From Thermohalobaculum sp039822785 (GTDB lineage Bacteria > Pseudomonadota > Alphaproteobacteria > Rhodobacterales > Rhodobacteraceae), in contig JBCBMO010000007.1 of the NCBI GenBank assembly GCA_039822785.1, positions 186,001-250,000 of the forward strand: a DNA stretch of 64,000 nucleotides, written 5' to 3'. The notes beneath the pieces are model-generated. The model was not told where the DNA came from and ran no database searches. It saw nothing but the letters and a program-made list of their open reading frames with translations. Shown piece after piece: positions 16,325-25,369 of the stretch. A program made the translations under genes and the position numbers. Numbering within the stretch: the first letter of the stretch is position 1; every line of letters starts with the position of its first letter.

Positions 16325-16474
16325 TCAATCGGTGGCGGTTCGTCCTTCGAATGCTTCGGCGTCTTCCGAGATCGCATCGGTTGTAACGTTTGCGGGATCG
16401 GTACGATCATCCCTGATCCGCGGCGCTGGCTTCTTCCAGGTCACGAGGCGTGAGCCATACGATCGGTAGAACAT
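16325..16474 (-). CDS. Small ORF in frame after the nuclease-like gene
   Basis: 49 codons starting at an ATG at 16472-16474 (MFYRSYGSRLVTWKK…), ending in a charged, acidic tail. The frame is the direct continuation of the 394-residue gene past its TAG at 16514-16516, with no stop in between. It may be a separate small protein, a C-terminal extension lost to a nonsense mutation, or chance. No clear ribosome site is visible. Confidence 0.25.
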   Translation of the reverse strand: MFYRSYGSRLVTWKKPAPRIRDDRTDPANVTTDAISEDAEAFEGRTATD

Positions 16475-16513
16475 AGGCACGATCTGCTCAAGGTCGGTGA
16501 TGAAGTTCGTTTG

Positions 16514-17698
16514 CTATGCGAACCGACCGCCCAGTGATTTCACTTTGACGAGATGAAACGACGTTGGCACGAGATGCTCTTTGCGATCGTTAGCAACGGC
16601 GACATCTCTTCTAAGCTCTGAGACGAGGTGCTGCGTCTCGGGGCTCTTGCCCGGCCACGTTATCCGTACGTGCAGATCACGGGTCTCTTCTGTCTTGATC
16701 TGCCTCAGAAGCCAGTTCAGGCGCGCAGAGGTCGACTTCTTGTCCTCCGGAGCCCGGAGCGTCATCCCGACATCCACGCAGCGGCGGGCGAGATCGACAA
16801 CAACGTGGATCGGTGCGGCGGCATCTGGGACGGAAAGTGCGACGCGCAGCTGCTTGTCCACCCTGAGAGTGGCCAGTTCCTCTTTATGCCGCAACGCGGG
16901 GTCGGCCAGATGCTTGCGCGGTAGGCGCTGATCGACCCGTGTCTCCGTCATGCGGCTCAGGATAAGCGAAAGGTCTCGGGTTTCCTGGTGCCATGCGTCG
17001 AGCACAGCCTGCGCTTCGAGCGACTTGGCGGGAATGGCGCCCCCGCTGGAGACCAGCCTGTTGAGCTCGGACCACTCCTTCGGCATACGATCGAAGCCCT
17101 TCACGCCCGCACTTTCGTGCGAGAGGAACCGGCGCAGCTCGTTCAGCAGCACCAGCTGATCTTTGTCAGCGACGGCGTCGCGGTTGATGAGCAAATCCAC
17201 GGCCGTCAGGATGTGCATCCAAGACCAGTGGATCACAGGAATCTTGGAGCGGCTTCGCCTCACCGCTTCGTCAGGATGGAGCGTCGGGACAGTGGCAAAC
17301 TGGTTCGAGATGGTGATTACGCAGTCGACACCATTCTCCTTCGCAAGACTGCGGTAGCGCTCGACCTGATCAGCATCGAGCTCGCTCGAACCGACCTTCG
17401 CTTCCACGAAGGCCTTCCACTCCCGTGTTCCAATCCGAACGGCAATCAGACCGTCCGGACGCTCCTTTATGTCGGCGGGGAGCTTTGCGGGAACGATCTC
17501 GGTGTAGGTGTCGACTTGGGCTCGGGTCCCAAGACGCTGACCGGCACTGGAAAGCAACTCCCGCCCCAACTCGTCCACCTTCGACATGCACGCGAGCACA
17601 ATTGACGTTGTTCGTCCTTCTTTTGAAGTGGTAGACAGTACAGGGAACAGACGCGCGATCTCTCCCTGAACAATGTACTCTGGCAGATTTTCGGCCAT
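16514..17698 (-). CDS. PD-(D/E)XK nuclease-like protein
   Basis: 394 residues with a restriction-endonuclease-like core near the N-terminus: Asp82 in R-P-D-G-L-I, then Glu99-x-Lys101 in F-V-E-A-K, followed by Gln111 in a helix (DADQVERYR) and a strand ending V-I-T-I-S-N-Q-F. The spacing fits the PD-(D/E)XK superfamily. The C-terminal 230 residues are helical, charged and unassigned. It stands alone between IS110 and toxin/immunity remnants, as stand-alone defence nucleases often do, and its GC content is slightly below core genes. DNA target and role are unknown. The ribosome site before the ATG at 17696-17698 is weak. Confidence 0.7.
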   Translation of the reverse strand: MAENLPEYIVQGEIARLFPVLSTTSKEGRTTSIVLACMSKVDELGRELLSSAGQRLGTRAQVDTYTEIVPAKLPADIKERPDGLIAVRIGTREWKAFVEAKVGSSELDADQVERYRSLAKENGVDCVITISNQFATVPTLHPDEAVRRSRSKIPVIHWSWMHILTAVDLLINRDAVADKDQLVLLNELRRFLSHESAGVKGFDRMPKEWSELNRLVSSGGAIPAKSLEAQAVLDAWHQETRDLSLILSRMTETRVDQRLPRKHLADPALRHKEELATLRVDKQLRVALSVPDAAAPIHVVVDLARRCVDVGMTLRAPEDKKSTSARLNWLLRQIKTEETRDLHVRITWPGKSPETQHLVSELRRDVAVANDRKEHLVPTSFHLVKVKSLGGRFA

Positions 17699-17813
17699 TT
17701 CGTTCTCAATGAAATCGGAGTTCGTAGATCAAACCTCGTGTAGAAATCGTAGGCTCTAAGTTTGCGCGGTATTCGTGGCTACTTTTTGGCGGACCCGCTC
17801 AATGCCAGAAATG

Positions 17814-18623
17814 CTAGGCCGCGCGCGCTCGTTGGGCTGTCTCTGCCAGTGAGCGCGCGCCGCGAACGACTGCTCTCATGGGCAGCAGCTGCGAAACGGT
17901 CGGCAAGCTTGAACGTCTGTTTCGGGCCGCAGACGCGGCGACGCAATTGGCCACGATCATGTCGACGCCCGGCAAGGTCATCAGCCGTCGGATGATCGGT
18001 TCGGCGATGGCTTCGCCAGCGATGTCGGCCTCCACGGTCTTGACCGATGCTTCGATCAGATCGATCTGTGCCAGGTGTTGATCAATCGCGTCGCGTTCAT
18101 CGGCGGGCACCGGCTTCCCGGCAATCCACTTCCGACCGCTACGGCCAACGAGGTTCGCAGGCAGACATGGTGGGGCGAGATGGGTGTGCAGGATCGACTG
18201 GATCAGGTTCTTCAGTCGAACGCGCTGACGCGCCAGCTGTGTGCGCCGCGCGACTTGGGGGCGAAGCGCGAGGGTCTTCCGATCCGGCACCCAGACCTCC
18301 GGCAGAAAGCCGGTGGCGTAGAGCTTCGCCAGGACCGCCGCGTCGATCCCGTCGGTCTTGATCTTCGCATGCGCGGTTAAGCGAACCTACTTCGGGTTCG
18401 CGATCACGACGCGGTCGACGAAAGGGCTCAGCACATCGACCACGGCCGCGGCGTTGCCCGTCGCCTCGATGACGACATGGTCGTCGTGGGTCAGCTCTTT
18501 ACGGGCGAACGCTTCCAGATCAGCGCGCCGCATGGGCACCCGGCCCAAACGCCTGAGCTCGCCATCTACGAGCAGCGCAACCTCTGCGGCGACGCGATGT
18601 ATATCCATGCCCACGATGCGCAT
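17814..18623 (-). pseudogene. IS110-family transposase remnant
   Basis: The N-terminal 78 codons (MRIVGMDIHRVAAEVALLVD …, RuvC-like domain with the D and E of the DEDD set) stop at a TAG at 18387-18389. Past it the same frame continues through AHAKIKTDGIDAAVLAKLYA (remaining acidic residues) and the RRTQLARQRVRLKNLIQS helix to MTLPGVDMIVA, then diverges at about 17930 before the rest of the Transposase_20 domain. The nonsense codon and the missing C-terminal end make it dead. It is distinct from the intact IS110 at 22648. Confidence 0.85.
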
Positions 18624-18885
18624 TGTGGCCTCCTCTCCTCAGCATGGTCAGAGGGAGCTAGCGGGTTCACGACAATTACGGATCCGCGCTCGCGGCGCAT
18701 CCGGGCTAGTAGCAGGGGCGGCCCGATAACGACCTCGAGCTCGCCGTTCATTTCAGTGCGACGGCCTGCCCGCACTCGCGTGCTCCCGGTGTCCCAAGGC
18801 CCGGATCGCGTGAGCGTAGTCGCTCATCACGATATCCGGAACGAAGCACCGAAGCGATCATGCCGGATAGTGCTTTATCGAGGCT

Positions 18886-19085
18886 GGCTCACTTTGGGAG
18901 AACGGCGACGTCGAGAGCTTCAACGCCAAACTCCGCGATGAGCTGCTTAACAGCGAGATCTTCTACACGCTCAAGGAAGCCCAAATTCTAATCGAGGCTT
19001 GGCGCTAGCACTATAACGCCCGTCGCCCGCACTCAGCGCTCAGATGGCGGCCGCCAGCACCCAAGGTCATTCACAGAAGGTCCAA
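18886..19085 (+). pseudogene. IS3-family transposase (OrfB) C-terminal remnant
   Basis: Reads GSLWENGDVESFNAKLRDEL, then the E-A-Q-I-L-I-E-A-W-R helix, a TAG, and HYNARRPHSALRW-RPPAP. This is the end of the IS3 integrase core with the last catalytic Glu (in ENG-x-x-E-S-F). Everything upstream is gone and the TAG interrupts it. The 260 bases before it (18624-18885) hold no gene I can support. Confidence 0.8.
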
Positions 19086-19337
19086 AAGCTGGCCCGCCCT
19101 CGCCGTGTCAAACCGGATGGCAACGATGCGCCCATCCACTAAAACCCCGCTTGGATCGGTGAAGGTGAACAGAAGTATTGTTCCACAAACTACGATGTAT
19201 CGATCTGTATATCGACTGCGCTTGAGCTGTAATCTGGATCACACTGCACATTCGGTGCGCGGCATAGCTTGTTGTTGTGTTTAAAAGGACGCGGGCGGTT
19301 GGGGTACTGCCCTACAGATGGCGAGGGGACACTGCCA

Positions 19338-19793
19338 ATGCAGATAATCGATCTGGTGAAGGAATTCTGTCAGCGTGCCGGTCTGGGGGAGATCGTTTTC
19401 GATCCGGCACAAGGCGCGCGGCTCACCATGAACGAGACCACGTTGGCGATCGAGGCCATGCCGGACACCATCCTACTCACGGCATCGCTCGGACCCGTCC
19501 CAGACGGCGCGGATGTCGATCTGTTCCGCACCCTCCTGATTGCGAATTTCGAGCTCGCCGAGACCGGTGGAGCAAGCCTCGCGCTCAACGCCACCTTCGA
19601 CGAGATCATGGTCTGCCGCACGATATTGCAGGCGGATCTACCTTATGAGGCCTTCGAGCGTGAGATCAGCATCTTCGTCACGATCGCCGAGGCGTGGGCG
19701 CCCAAACTACGACGCGGCTCGATCCGCGACGACGCGCCCGAGGGCGGCAGCGGTCTAGAGAGTGATCCGGACGCCGTCCAGATCCGCGCCTGA
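19338..19793 (+). CDS. Type III secretion chaperone (CesT/SycE family)
   Basis: 151 residues with the typical pattern of class I type III secretion chaperones: an N-terminal helix (LVKEFCQRAGL), a strand with FDPAQGARLTM, an I-L-L-T-A-S-L-G strand, a helix containing L-L-I-A-N-F followed by a G-G-A-S-L-A-L strand, and a long C-terminal helix (FVTIAEAW). Such proteins bind the N-terminal region of one effector and deliver it to the secretion ATPase. The ATG at 19338 has GAGGGG about 9 bases upstream. It lies 37 bases before the putative effector, the classical chaperone-effector arrangement. No secretion apparatus genes are in the window. The C-terminal 20 residues are a disordered acidic tail. 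Confidence 0.72.
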   Translation: MQIIDLVKEFCQRAGLGEIVFDPAQGARLTMNETTLAIEAMPDTILLTASLGPVPDGADVDLFRTLLIANFELAETGGASLALNATFDEIMVCRTILQADLPYEAFEREISIFVTIAEAWAPKLRRGSIRDDAPEGGSGLESDPDAVQIRA

Positions 19794-19830
19794 AGCGACA
19801 TCGCCACAAACGACACGAGAGGAACGACCC

Positions 19831-21228
19831 ATGGTAGGATCCGTCGTTAATCATCGCAGCGTCACCGTCGAGCAGTACATGGCGCAGCGCGACGGTCAGC
19901 GTCCCGAGGGTCAGGCCCAACGGCATGAGGGCACCGACAAGCTCGGCAATTGGCACGTGAGCTTCGAGATCCGCACGGGCGCCAACCTGACACGGGCGAC
20001 GACGGCCTGGGCGGGTTTCAAGCGCACGATGACCAAGATCTTCGACAAACCCTGGACGGCGACGCTCGGCAAACTGAGCACGACGGCTCTAGCCCGCAAA
20101 GAAGCGCGTGAGGTTCGCCATGCCGGCTACCAGCTCGACCGCGCCATCAATAAGCTTGTCGGTGACGTCGCCGCCGGACGAAAGGAAGGCCCCTGGTTCG
20201 ATGACGTGCTGAAGGGGTTGCAGCCGCATGTCGACACGCTGAAGAGGCACGGCACCGCTGATTGGGCGATCAACGAGCGGCTCAAACTCAACATGCAGGA
20301 ATCGCTGGAAGCCTTGAGGGCACAGAGTCCGCGTTACGCCAAGGCTGCAACCGCGGCACTTCAGTCGATGCTCTTTTACAGGCTCCGGCCTGAAGTCACG
20401 GCTCTCGACCTTGAGGCGTCGACCCCCAAGCCCTTCGCATCGCCTCTACGCGCCGCCGTCCTAGAGAATGGGGCTGCGCACAGGGAGCTTACCGTTAAAG
20501 ACCTGACCGAGCTGTTTGGTAACGCCTTGGGAAGCAAGGACCGCCAACATTGGTCCAAGAATTTGGACGAGGACCAGGACTGGCCCGTAACTCTCGGTGA
20601 CGCGCGGCGAGCTGCCACGTATTTCGATCGTGCGCAGAATATGCTTAGGGCAATCGGCATCACCCCCGCGCAGCTGACCACACACAATCTGATATTGCAA
20701 AAGTACCCGAAAGCATCCGCCGCATTCGATGCCCATTGTAGGAAAGAGTGTAACTTTGAGAATATTGCCATTGTGCGCGACCTACACTTTACTATGGAGA
20801 TGGTGGCATTCGGCACTATAGATACTGAAACACTCCGACAAAAAGTAAAGGAATTTGTCGCTGCTATAGATTTTTCTGACCCGGATTATTTTGGCGAAGA
20901 TCTCGATAGAGATACTGATTATCCAAAGGGATCGGTTAACATTGGAGATATTCCTAGTCAAATATTCTGCGAAAAAGTGCGTAATATTGTCTTTCTAGCG
21001 GAGAATTTTGAGTCCCCTGGCTTAGAAGACTTTGAATCTGCTAAATTACAGGAAGACGAGCAGGAAATTAAGGAGAGGTTTGAGGTCAGTGATGTATATG
21101 ATGAAGTGGGTGATATGACCGACCAACAACTAAAGCTCATCCTTGGATACTTAAGCGAAATCGTTCCACGTGAAGTACATACTTTGCTGGATACTGATGC
21201 GATGGCCAGATTTCGGAGTCTCTATTAA
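19831..21228 (+). CDS. Putative type III effector with RGS-like C-terminal domain
   Basis: 465 residues, AUG start with GAGAGGA 8 bases upstream. Residues 1-55 are polar and Gln/Arg/Gly-rich like secretion and chaperone-binding regions. Residues 60-200 are helical and unassigned. From about residue 290 the sequence resembles an RGS domain: A-A-F-D-A-H-C-R-K-E-C-N-F-E-N-I (Glu310-Asn311, matching the F-x-x-E-x-s-x-E-N-i core), V-K-E-F-V, S-V-N-I-G-D, and at the very end V-H-T-L-L-D-T-D-A-M-A-R-F-R-S-L-Y (matching I-x-x-L-M-x-x-D-S-Y-x-R-F-L-x-S-x-x-Y). An acidic insertion of about 80 residues splits the domain. RGS proteins speed GTP hydrolysis on host G-alpha subunits. Base composition changes inside the gene, from 39 G/C in 60 (20221-20280) to 21 in 60 (20941-21000). 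Effector status follows from the chaperone gene; the RGS reading is from pattern memory. Confidence 0.6.
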   Translation: MVGSVVNHRSVTVEQYMAQRDGQRPEGQAQRHEGTDKLGNWHVSFEIRTGANLTRATTAWAGFKRTMTKIFDKPWTATLGKLSTTALARKEAREVRHAGYQLDRAINKLVGDVAAGRKEGPWFDDVLKGLQPHVDTLKRHGTADWAINERLKLNMQESLEALRAQSPRYAKAATAALQSMLFYRLRPEVTALDLEASTPKPFASPLRAAVLENGAAHRELTVKDLTELFGNALGSKDRQHWSKNLDEDQDWPVTLGDARRAATYFDRAQNMLRAIGITPAQLTTHNLILQKYPKASAAFDAHCRKECNFENIAIVRDLHFTMEMVAFGTIDTETLRQKVKEFVAAIDFSDPDYFGEDLDRDTDYPKGSVNIGDIPSQIFCEKVRNIVFLAENFESPGLEDFESAKLQEDEQEIKERFEVSDVYDEVGDMTDQQLKLILGYLSEIVPREVHTLLDTDAMARFRSLY

Positions 21229-21320
21229 TGAGAGACGACGACAAGAAAGTGGTCTGATTGTACGGTTCGGGCGAACAAGGCACGAACACTAGCGGAGAGC
21301 CCGTTGCGTCTGGCTGCGAA

Positions 21321-21580
21321 GCGGGGCGTAGAGCTTCTTCTAGGGCAGATATGCCGATCTTGAGGCGGGCTGCGGCTTCTCTGACGGTCAGGCCTTTGGC
21401 GATCAAGCCGCGGGCGGAGTCGAGTTTCTCTGGTATGATAACTGGTTCGCGCCCTTCCGTTCACGGGCGGCCGTGGCCGCGAGGCCAGCCCGCGTGCTCT
21501 CGTGACTAAGATAGCGCTCGAACCGGCCGAGGGCACCGAAGCGGTGGAAGGCGAGCCGGCCGCTTGGCGCCGCTCTGTCC
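21321..21580 (-). pseudogene. Serine recombinase (resolvase/invertase) C-terminal remnant
   Basis: Two frames on the minus strand together give the end of a Tn3/Hin-type recombinase: SGRLAFHRFGALGRFERYL and the H-E-S-T-R-A-G-L-A linker helix (from about 21580), then, shifted, S-A-R-G-L-I-A-K-G-L-T-V-R-E-A-A-A-R-L-K-I-G, the DNA-binding helix-turn-helix (about 21340-21420). The catalytic serine domain is missing. The rest of 21229-21678 has no gene. Confidence 0.7.
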
Positions 21581-21678
21581 GGCCTCTCGCGCCGAGCGAC
21601 ACGAGGCAGCAGAACGACCTTAACCACGCCCACGCGTTTTGAAGCCGCTCTGAATGGCACAGAGCGCCTGGATGATAA

Positions 21679-22500
21679 GGGTCACGACCCATTGAGCGGG
21701 CGGTCACCTTCTGGTTCCTTACTCGAAAAGCGAGCGGTGACGTGAGCAGTCTCTTCTGGTCGACGGACACGCAGATGGCGCATCTGGAGCCCTTTTTTCC
21801 AAAGTCTCACGGTGGGCTCCGCGTCGATGACCGGCGCGTGCTGTTCGGCATAATCTTCTTCAATTGCAATGGTTTGCGCTGGTACGACGCGCCACAGAAT
21901 GGGGGCCGGACAAGACGCTTACAACCGCTGCAAGCGCTGGCGCGAGAGGGCCGTGTTCGCCCGGATCCTGGCGGGTCTGGCCGCCGAGGCGCCTGAGGAG
22001 AAGACGGCGATGATCGACGCGATCTACTTGAAGACCCACCGCACGGCGACCAGTCGATGGGTGAACAAGGGGGGATGAGCAGGGTGCGCCACTGGTTCGA
22101 GCACAATGGCGAATGACGCCTGATCGGCCGTACGAAGGGCGGTATGAACACCAAGCTGCACGCCGTCACCGACAGCGTCGGGCGGCCGATCCGGCTCTTC
22201 ATCACGGCCGGCCAGGTGAGCGACGACATCGGCGCGCGCGCCCTTTGCGGGTCTCTGCCAGCTGTCGACTGGTTGATCGCCGACCGGGGATACGATGCCG
22301 ACTGGTTCAGCGAAGCGCTGCGGGACAAGGGGATACGCCCCTGCATCCCTGGACGAACATCCCGCGACAACGCCGTCCGGTATGAAAAGCGTCGCCAAAA
22401 GCGGCGCAACCGCATCGAGATCATGTTCGGTCGGCAGAAGTATTGGCGCCGGATCGCCACCAGCTCTGGCCGGATGGAAACACGTCAGAGGCTATCGTAA
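21679..22500 (+). mobile_element. IS5-family (IS427-like) insertion sequence, second copy, decayed
   Basis: Begins with GGGTCACGACCC at 21679-21690, matching the end of the copy at 11641. A transposase in three frames follows. No right terminal repeat is seen; the end is set where transposase similarity stops. Confidence 0.65.
21742..22500 (+). pseudogene. IS5-family transposase, multiply frameshifted
   Basis: A GTG-started N-terminal piece (SSLFWSTDTQMAHLEPFFP … NGLRWYDAP) is followed in another frame by YNRCKRWRERAVFARI … MIDAIYLKTHRTA (first Asp), a TGA at 22076-22078, and then MNTKLHAVTDSVGRPIRLFI … ADRGYDADWF and the R-N-R-I-E-I-M-F-G-R region. The final conserved hydrophobic C-terminus is missing. 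It differs from the copy at 11701 in detail, so the two came in separately. Inactive. Confidence 0.85.
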
Positions 22501-22647
22501 TTCTACAATGCACTGCACCGCGAGTGGGTCGGAACCCCAATTCTGAAAGGTGCCATTGCCCGAACGGCGGCTAATGGGATGTGCCGGCTGCTTCCCCCGA
22601 CACTGGGTGAGCCTTTGTAGGCGGAACCCGAGACAGGAGAAGCGATC

Positions 22648-23718
22648 ATGCCCAATCATCAGCGGATGGAGATTGGCGACCTTGCGGTCGTCGGCATCGA
22701 CATCGGGAAGGATGTCTTTCACCTCGTAGGCTTCGACGACGCTGGGGAGCGCGTGCTGAGACGGAAGATCAAGCGTCTCGAGCTGGCGAAGGTCTTCGAT
22801 GCGCTCCCGCGCTGCATCGTCGGCATGGAGGCGTGCCTCAGCGACCATTTCGTCAGCCGGACCTTACGGCGCCTCGGCTTCGAGCCGCGCATCATCCCCG
22901 CGATCTACGTGAAGCCGTTCAGTAAGGGTCAAAAGAACGACTACAACGACGCCGAGGCTGTGGCCGAAGCGGCGCTCCGCCCAAACCTCAAGACGGTGCG
23001 CGAGAAGACGCAGGACCAGCTCGACCTGCAGGCACTCCACCGCGTCCGATCGAGATTGGTCTCGCGTCGAACGGCGACGATCAATCAGATCCGGGCGTTT
23101 CTGATCGAACAGGGCATCGCGGTGCGCCCCGGCCTCCGCGCCCTGAAAAACTCGTTCCTCACCATTCTGGACGAGCGGGCTGATGAGATCTCCACCCGAA
23201 TGAACGCGATCCTGCTGGGGCTTTACGAGGATTGGCTCTGGCTCGACGAACGGATCGAGAGCGTGACGACGGAGATTGCCGCCATCGCCGAGAGCGAGCC
23301 CAACAGCCGGACGCTGATGTCGATCCCGGGCGTCGGACCGCTGATCTCCACAGCCGTGGTCGCGGCGATCGGCAGGGGCGACGCCTTCGACAGAGGGCGC
23401 GATTTCGCGGCCTGGGTGGGCCTGGTTCCTCGACAATACAGCACCGGCGGGCGCACGACGTTGGGCCGGATCTCGAAACGCGGCAGTCGGTATCTACGCA
23501 CGCTCTTCGTCCAGGCTGCCAGGATCATCCTGATGCGCCCGCACCGCTGGCCTGCCTTCAGCTTCGGTGCCTGGCTCGCGCAAACGGCCGAGAGGATGCA
23601 TCACAACAAACTGGCCATCGCGCTCGCCAACAAGCTGGCGCGGATCGCCTGGAGCGTGCTGCGCCATGGTCGGCGCTTCGACATGACGGACAAGGAGTAT
23701 GCGGCGATGGCGCTCTGA
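22648..23718 (+). CDS. IS110-family transposase, intact
   Basis: 356 residues with an uninterrupted frame and an AGGAGA ribosome site 8 bases before the ATG. IS110 transposases are DEDD recombinases that act with an element-encoded bridge RNA. The RuvC-like catalytic set is present: Asp18 in G-I-D-I-G-K, Glu61 in G-M-E-A, and Asp98/Asp101 in K-N-D-Y-N-D-A. The C-terminal Transposase_20 domain has the S-I-P-G-V-G-P-L helix-hairpin-helix and the later G-R-I-S-K-R-G conserved text near the catalytic serine of the family. It is the only apparently functional transposase in the window and could mobilise DNA here. Element ends were not defined because IS110 elements often lack inverted repeats. Confidence 0.93.
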   Translation: MPNHQRMEIGDLAVVGIDIGKDVFHLVGFDDAGERVLRRKIKRLELAKVFDALPRCIVGMEACLSDHFVSRTLRRLGFEPRIIPAIYVKPFSKGQKNDYNDAEAVAEAALRPNLKTVREKTQDQLDLQALHRVRSRLVSRRTATINQIRAFLIEQGIAVRPGLRALKNSFLTILDERADEISTRMNAILLGLYEDWLWLDERIESVTTEIAAIAESEPNSRTLMSIPGVGPLISTAVVAAIGRGDAFDRGRDFAAWVGLVPRQYSTGGRTTLGRISKRGSRYLRTLFVQAARIILMRPHRWPAFSFGAWLAQTAERMHHNKLAIALANKLARIAWSVLRHGRRFDMTDKEYAAMAL

Positions 23719-24124
23719 CCCCCGCGCCCAACGGCGTTCGCTGAGACGATGATGCTTGGAACGGAGAGACACGCCCCTGGAGTCTGTGCGGACTGATGGC
23801 CCCCGACGGCCTAGCAGCTAATGAGACCAAGGAGCGAGCGTAACCCCAACACGGCCACGGCCCGCGTGCCGAGAAACAGGCCGGATACATAGACGCGACT
23901 TCCGAGATCCACGCCGCATCCGTCTTGCGAACAGCAGCCGGCACATACGTTCGTCCGCATCGCTGACGGGGGGACTGTGCGGCGACTTGCGGGCGAGAGA
24001 GCGGTCGCGGTGGGCGATGCGCTACTGGAACGCTGGCGCCTTCGTCTCGTCGATCGGCTGACGTGAAAGACGTCGGTGCACTGGACCGGCGCAGACACCT
24101 CCCAGACAGCCCTGGCCGCCTTAC
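23719..24124. other. Intergenic region after the IS110 transposase
   Basis: About 406 bases with no gene or known RNA that I can see. The first part is likely the noncoding end of the IS110 element, where a guide RNA could be encoded in this subgroup, but no structure is evident by eye. The rest leads to the convergent ccrM end. Confidence 0.35.
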
Positions 24125-25276
24125 TCAGGCGAGGCCGTCTTTTTCCATCTCGGCGCGGATTTGTTGGCGGTAGACGTCGATGGAGATCGGGTCGTCGCCC
24201 ACGTCGTGCTCCCAGTAGGTCCAGCCATTGCAGGACGGGGCGCCCTGCAATTGCGCCCCGACCTTGTGGATGGAGCCGGTTACGTCGTGGGCCACCAGGG
24301 TGCCGTCGGCGCGGATCTTCGCGCGGTGGCGGCCATTGGTGCTGACCAACTCGTCGCCGGGCCGCACCAGGCCACGCTCGACCAGGTTGCCGAAGGGGAC
24401 GCGGGGTGCGCTGCGGCGGGGGCGGCTGAGCTGCAGCGCCTCGGTGTCGTGGCGCGCCGTCGCCTGAATGCGGGCACGGGCGATGGCGGCGTAGCGCGCC
24501 TCGCGCTCGATGCCGATGAAGTGGCGGCCCAGCCGCTTCGCCACCGCGCCGGTCGTGCCCGTGCCGAAGAAAGGGTCGAGCACCGTATCGCCGGGGTTCG
24601 TGGTGCCGACCAGGATGCGGTGCAGCAGCCCCTCCGGCTTTTGGGTCGGGTGCAGCTTCTCACCGGCCTCGTTGCGCAGCCGCTCGGCCCCGCCGCAGAT
24701 CGGCAGCATCCAGTCGGAGCGCATCTGCAGCCCCTCGTTCAGCTCCTTCAGCGCCTCGTAGTTGAAGGTGGGCTTCGCGGTCTCGGAGGTCGCGGCCCAG
24801 ATCAGCGTCTCGTGTGCGTTGCAGAGCCGCCGGCCGCGGAAGTTGGGCATCGGGTTGGTCTTGCGCCAGACCACGTCGTTGAGGATCCAGAAGCCCTCGT
24901 CCTGCAGGGCAGTGCCCACGCGAAAGATGTTGTGATAGCTGCCGATGACCCAAAGCGCGCCGCTGGGCTTCAGCACGCGCCGCGCCTCCGCCAGCCAGGC
25001 GCGGGTGAAGGCGTCGTAGTCGGCGAAGCTCGCGAAACGGTCCCAGGCGTCCTCCACCCCGTCGACGCGGGTGTGGTTGGGGCGGTGAAGCTCACCCTTG
25101 AGCTGCAGGTTGTAGGGCGGATCGGCGAAGACGAGATCGACGGAGGCCGCGGGGAGGCGCCGCATCTCGGCGACGCAATCGCCGGTGATGATGCGGTCCT
25201 TGGGCAGGCGCCTGGGCGCACCATGGCCGTCGCCCGCCGGCGCCGGATCGGCGAAACCGTTGTTACCCTTCAACAC
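24125..25276 (-). CDS. ccrM: CcrM-type DNA adenine methyltransferase (GANTC)
   Basis: Cell-cycle-regulated N6-adenine methyltransferase that methylates GANTC after replication in alphaproteobacteria. In 383 residues the catalytic D-P-P-Y motif is at 52-55, the AdoMet-binding F-F-G-T-G-T-T-G at about 241-248, and a C-terminal domain of about 100 residues (from F-G-N-L-V-E-R-G-L-V to the W-T-Y-W-E-H end), which is characteristic of CcrM and used for DNA recognition. The GTG at 25274-25276 is chosen for its GGAGG site about 5 bases upstream. It follows rnhB and the radical SAM gene on the same strand. Size and domain order are complete. Confidence 0.94.
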   Translation of the reverse strand: MLKGNNGFADPAPAGDGHGAPRRLPKDRIITGDCVAEMRRLPAASVDLVFADPPYNLQLKGELHRPNHTRVDGVEDAWDRFASFADYDAFTRAWLAEARRVLKPSGALWVIGSYHNIFRVGTALQDEGFWILNDVVWRKTNPMPNFRGRRLCNAHETLIWAATSETAKPTFNYEALKELNEGLQMRSDWMLPICGGAERLRNEAGEKLHPTQKPEGLLHRILVGTTNPGDTVLDPFFGTGTTGAVAKRLGRHFIGIEREARYAAIARARIQATARHDTEALQLSRPRRSAPRVPFGNLVERGLVRPGDELVSTNGRHRAKIRADGTLVAHDVTGSIHKVGAQLQGAPSCNGWTYWEHDVGDDPISIDVYRQQIRAEMEKDGLA

Positions 25277-25369
25277 GCCATCCTCCCCGGCGACCCTACC
25301 GCGCGCAGGATGCTCAAGAAGTATGATGGCGTCAATCATCAATTTAAACAGTGCTTTGCAGGGCTTTCT

